Part shown: positions 5,592-6,062 of the stretch, piece by piece | Layout: each line of letters starts with the position of its first letter | How positions within the stretch are numbered: the stretch's first letter is position 1 | Assembly (NCBI GenBank): GCA_026986885.1 | Contig: JALSNT010000652.1 | Coordinates: 1-6,062, forward strand | From: Desulfobulbaceae bacterium | GTDB taxonomy: Bacteria > Desulfobacterota > Desulfobulbia > Desulfobulbales > Desulfobulbaceae | DNA length: 6,062 nt | Reading direction: 5' to 3' | The notes under the pieces: generated by a model | The model's database searches: none | Seen by the model: only the letters and a program-made list of their open reading frames with translations | What the model was told of the DNA's origin: nothing | Position numbers and translations under genes: made by a program

Positions 5592-6062
5592 TCAGAGCCG
5601 GTCATTCCCCTGTTGCCTGCCTGCCAGGAATTGTTCGGCCGACAGTTCTGCATTGGCTCCTTCACCAACGGCATTGACAATCTGCCGGAAATTCTTGCTG
5701 CGGATATCGCCTGCGGCATAAACTCCGGCAATTGAGGTCTCCATTTCATTATTGCTTACAATAAATCCTGCGTCATCGACCTGCAACTGGTCAAGGGGGA
5801 GTATCTCGTTATTTGGTACAACCCCGATAAGGATAAAAATACCGGTTATATTCAGAGCGGAGGTTGAGCCGTCTTTAAACGTGAGCTGTACCCTGTTGAC
5901 TCCGTTTTCATTTCCTTCTATCCTGCTGACCTGTGCATTCCAGATGAAATCCAAATGTTCGTTGGCAAAGGCTTTTTCCTGGAGTATCTTGGCGGCCCGC
6001 AGTTCATCCCGGCGATGAATAACCGTGACTTTTTCGGCAAACTTTGTCAGATGCAGCGCCTC
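5592..6062 (-). CDS. trxB: Thioredoxin reductase (C-terminal part; N-terminus beyond the window)
   Basis: TrxB is an FAD flavoenzyme that passes electrons from NADPH to thioredoxin in the cytoplasm. The 156 residues present enter in the NADPH-binding domain: EALHLTKFAEKVTVIHRRDELRA-type sequence at the window edge includes HRRDELRA (16-23), whose arginines select NADPH. Then come FANEHLDFIWN (32-42), GIFILIGVVPN (74-84), and the C-terminal FAD-contacting segment VYAAGDIRSKNFRQIVNA (114-131) followed by GEGANAE. The paired-cysteine CxxC motif and N-terminal FAD domain should lie just outside the right edge. The reading frame continues through the edge without a start, so this is a truncated view and not a broken gene. 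It ends at a TGA (5594-5592). bamD follows on the same strand after 269 bases. Confidence 0.96.
   Translation of the reverse strand, partial: EALHLTKFAEKVTVIHRRDELRAAKILQEKAFANEHLDFIWNAQVSRIEGNENGVNRVQLTFKDGSTSALNITGIFILIGVVPNNEILPLDQLQVDDAGFIVSNNEMETSIAGVYAAGDIRSKNFRQIVNAVGEGANAELSAEQFLAGRQQGNDRL

Overview
The window looks like chromosomal DNA of an anaerobic Gram-negative (diderm) bacterium, most likely a member of the Desulfobacterota (the former sulfate-reducing Deltaproteobacteria). Supporting signs are an outer-membrane assembly lipoprotein (BamD), a NIL-domain/2[4Fe-4S] ferredoxin of the kind found in strict anaerobes and sulfate reducers, a lar-family nickel-cofactor gene, moderate GC with ordinary codon use, and an AT-rich palindromic intergenic element of a style I associate with that phylum. 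This assignment is inference; no rRNA or other marker is present.

Layout. The minus-strand gene secD occupies 1-1184 and is cut by the left edge. It is followed by a 398-bp gene-free stretch (1185-1582) that holds a near-consensus promoter for secD, a probable weak terminator for larB, and a large imperfect inverted repeat. larB (minus, 1583-2332) is divergent from a plus-strand cluster across a 105-bp gap. That cluster has three genes: an APH-fold kinase (2438-3454), a P-loop kinase overlapping or abutting it (3460-4014, or from 3451), and a NIL-domain ferredoxin (4043-4486). It converges, with a 17-bp gap, on bamD (minus, 4504-5322). A 269-bp gap with a bamD promoter separates bamD from trxB (minus, 5592-6062), which is cut by the right edge.

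Functional themes. secD (protein export motor) and bamD (beta-barrel assembly) are envelope-biogenesis genes. Their predicted promoters share a 12-base core spanning the -10 box. The plus-strand cluster joins a kinase pair that is a single fused polypeptide in many proteobacteria to a ferredoxin whose family is tied to homocysteine synthesis from sulfide in anaerobes. larB makes the first intermediate of the nickel-pincer nucleotide cofactor, but none of its pathway partners is in the window. trxB supplies thioredoxin reductase.

Most genes are ordinary housekeeping genes. The more unusual signals are regulatory or structural: the palindrome in the spacer of the secD promoter, the shared promoter core, a short reading frame overlapping the secD start, the palindromic intergenic element, and the split kinase pair. 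I found no CRISPR array, transposase, tRNA, rRNA or defence system.
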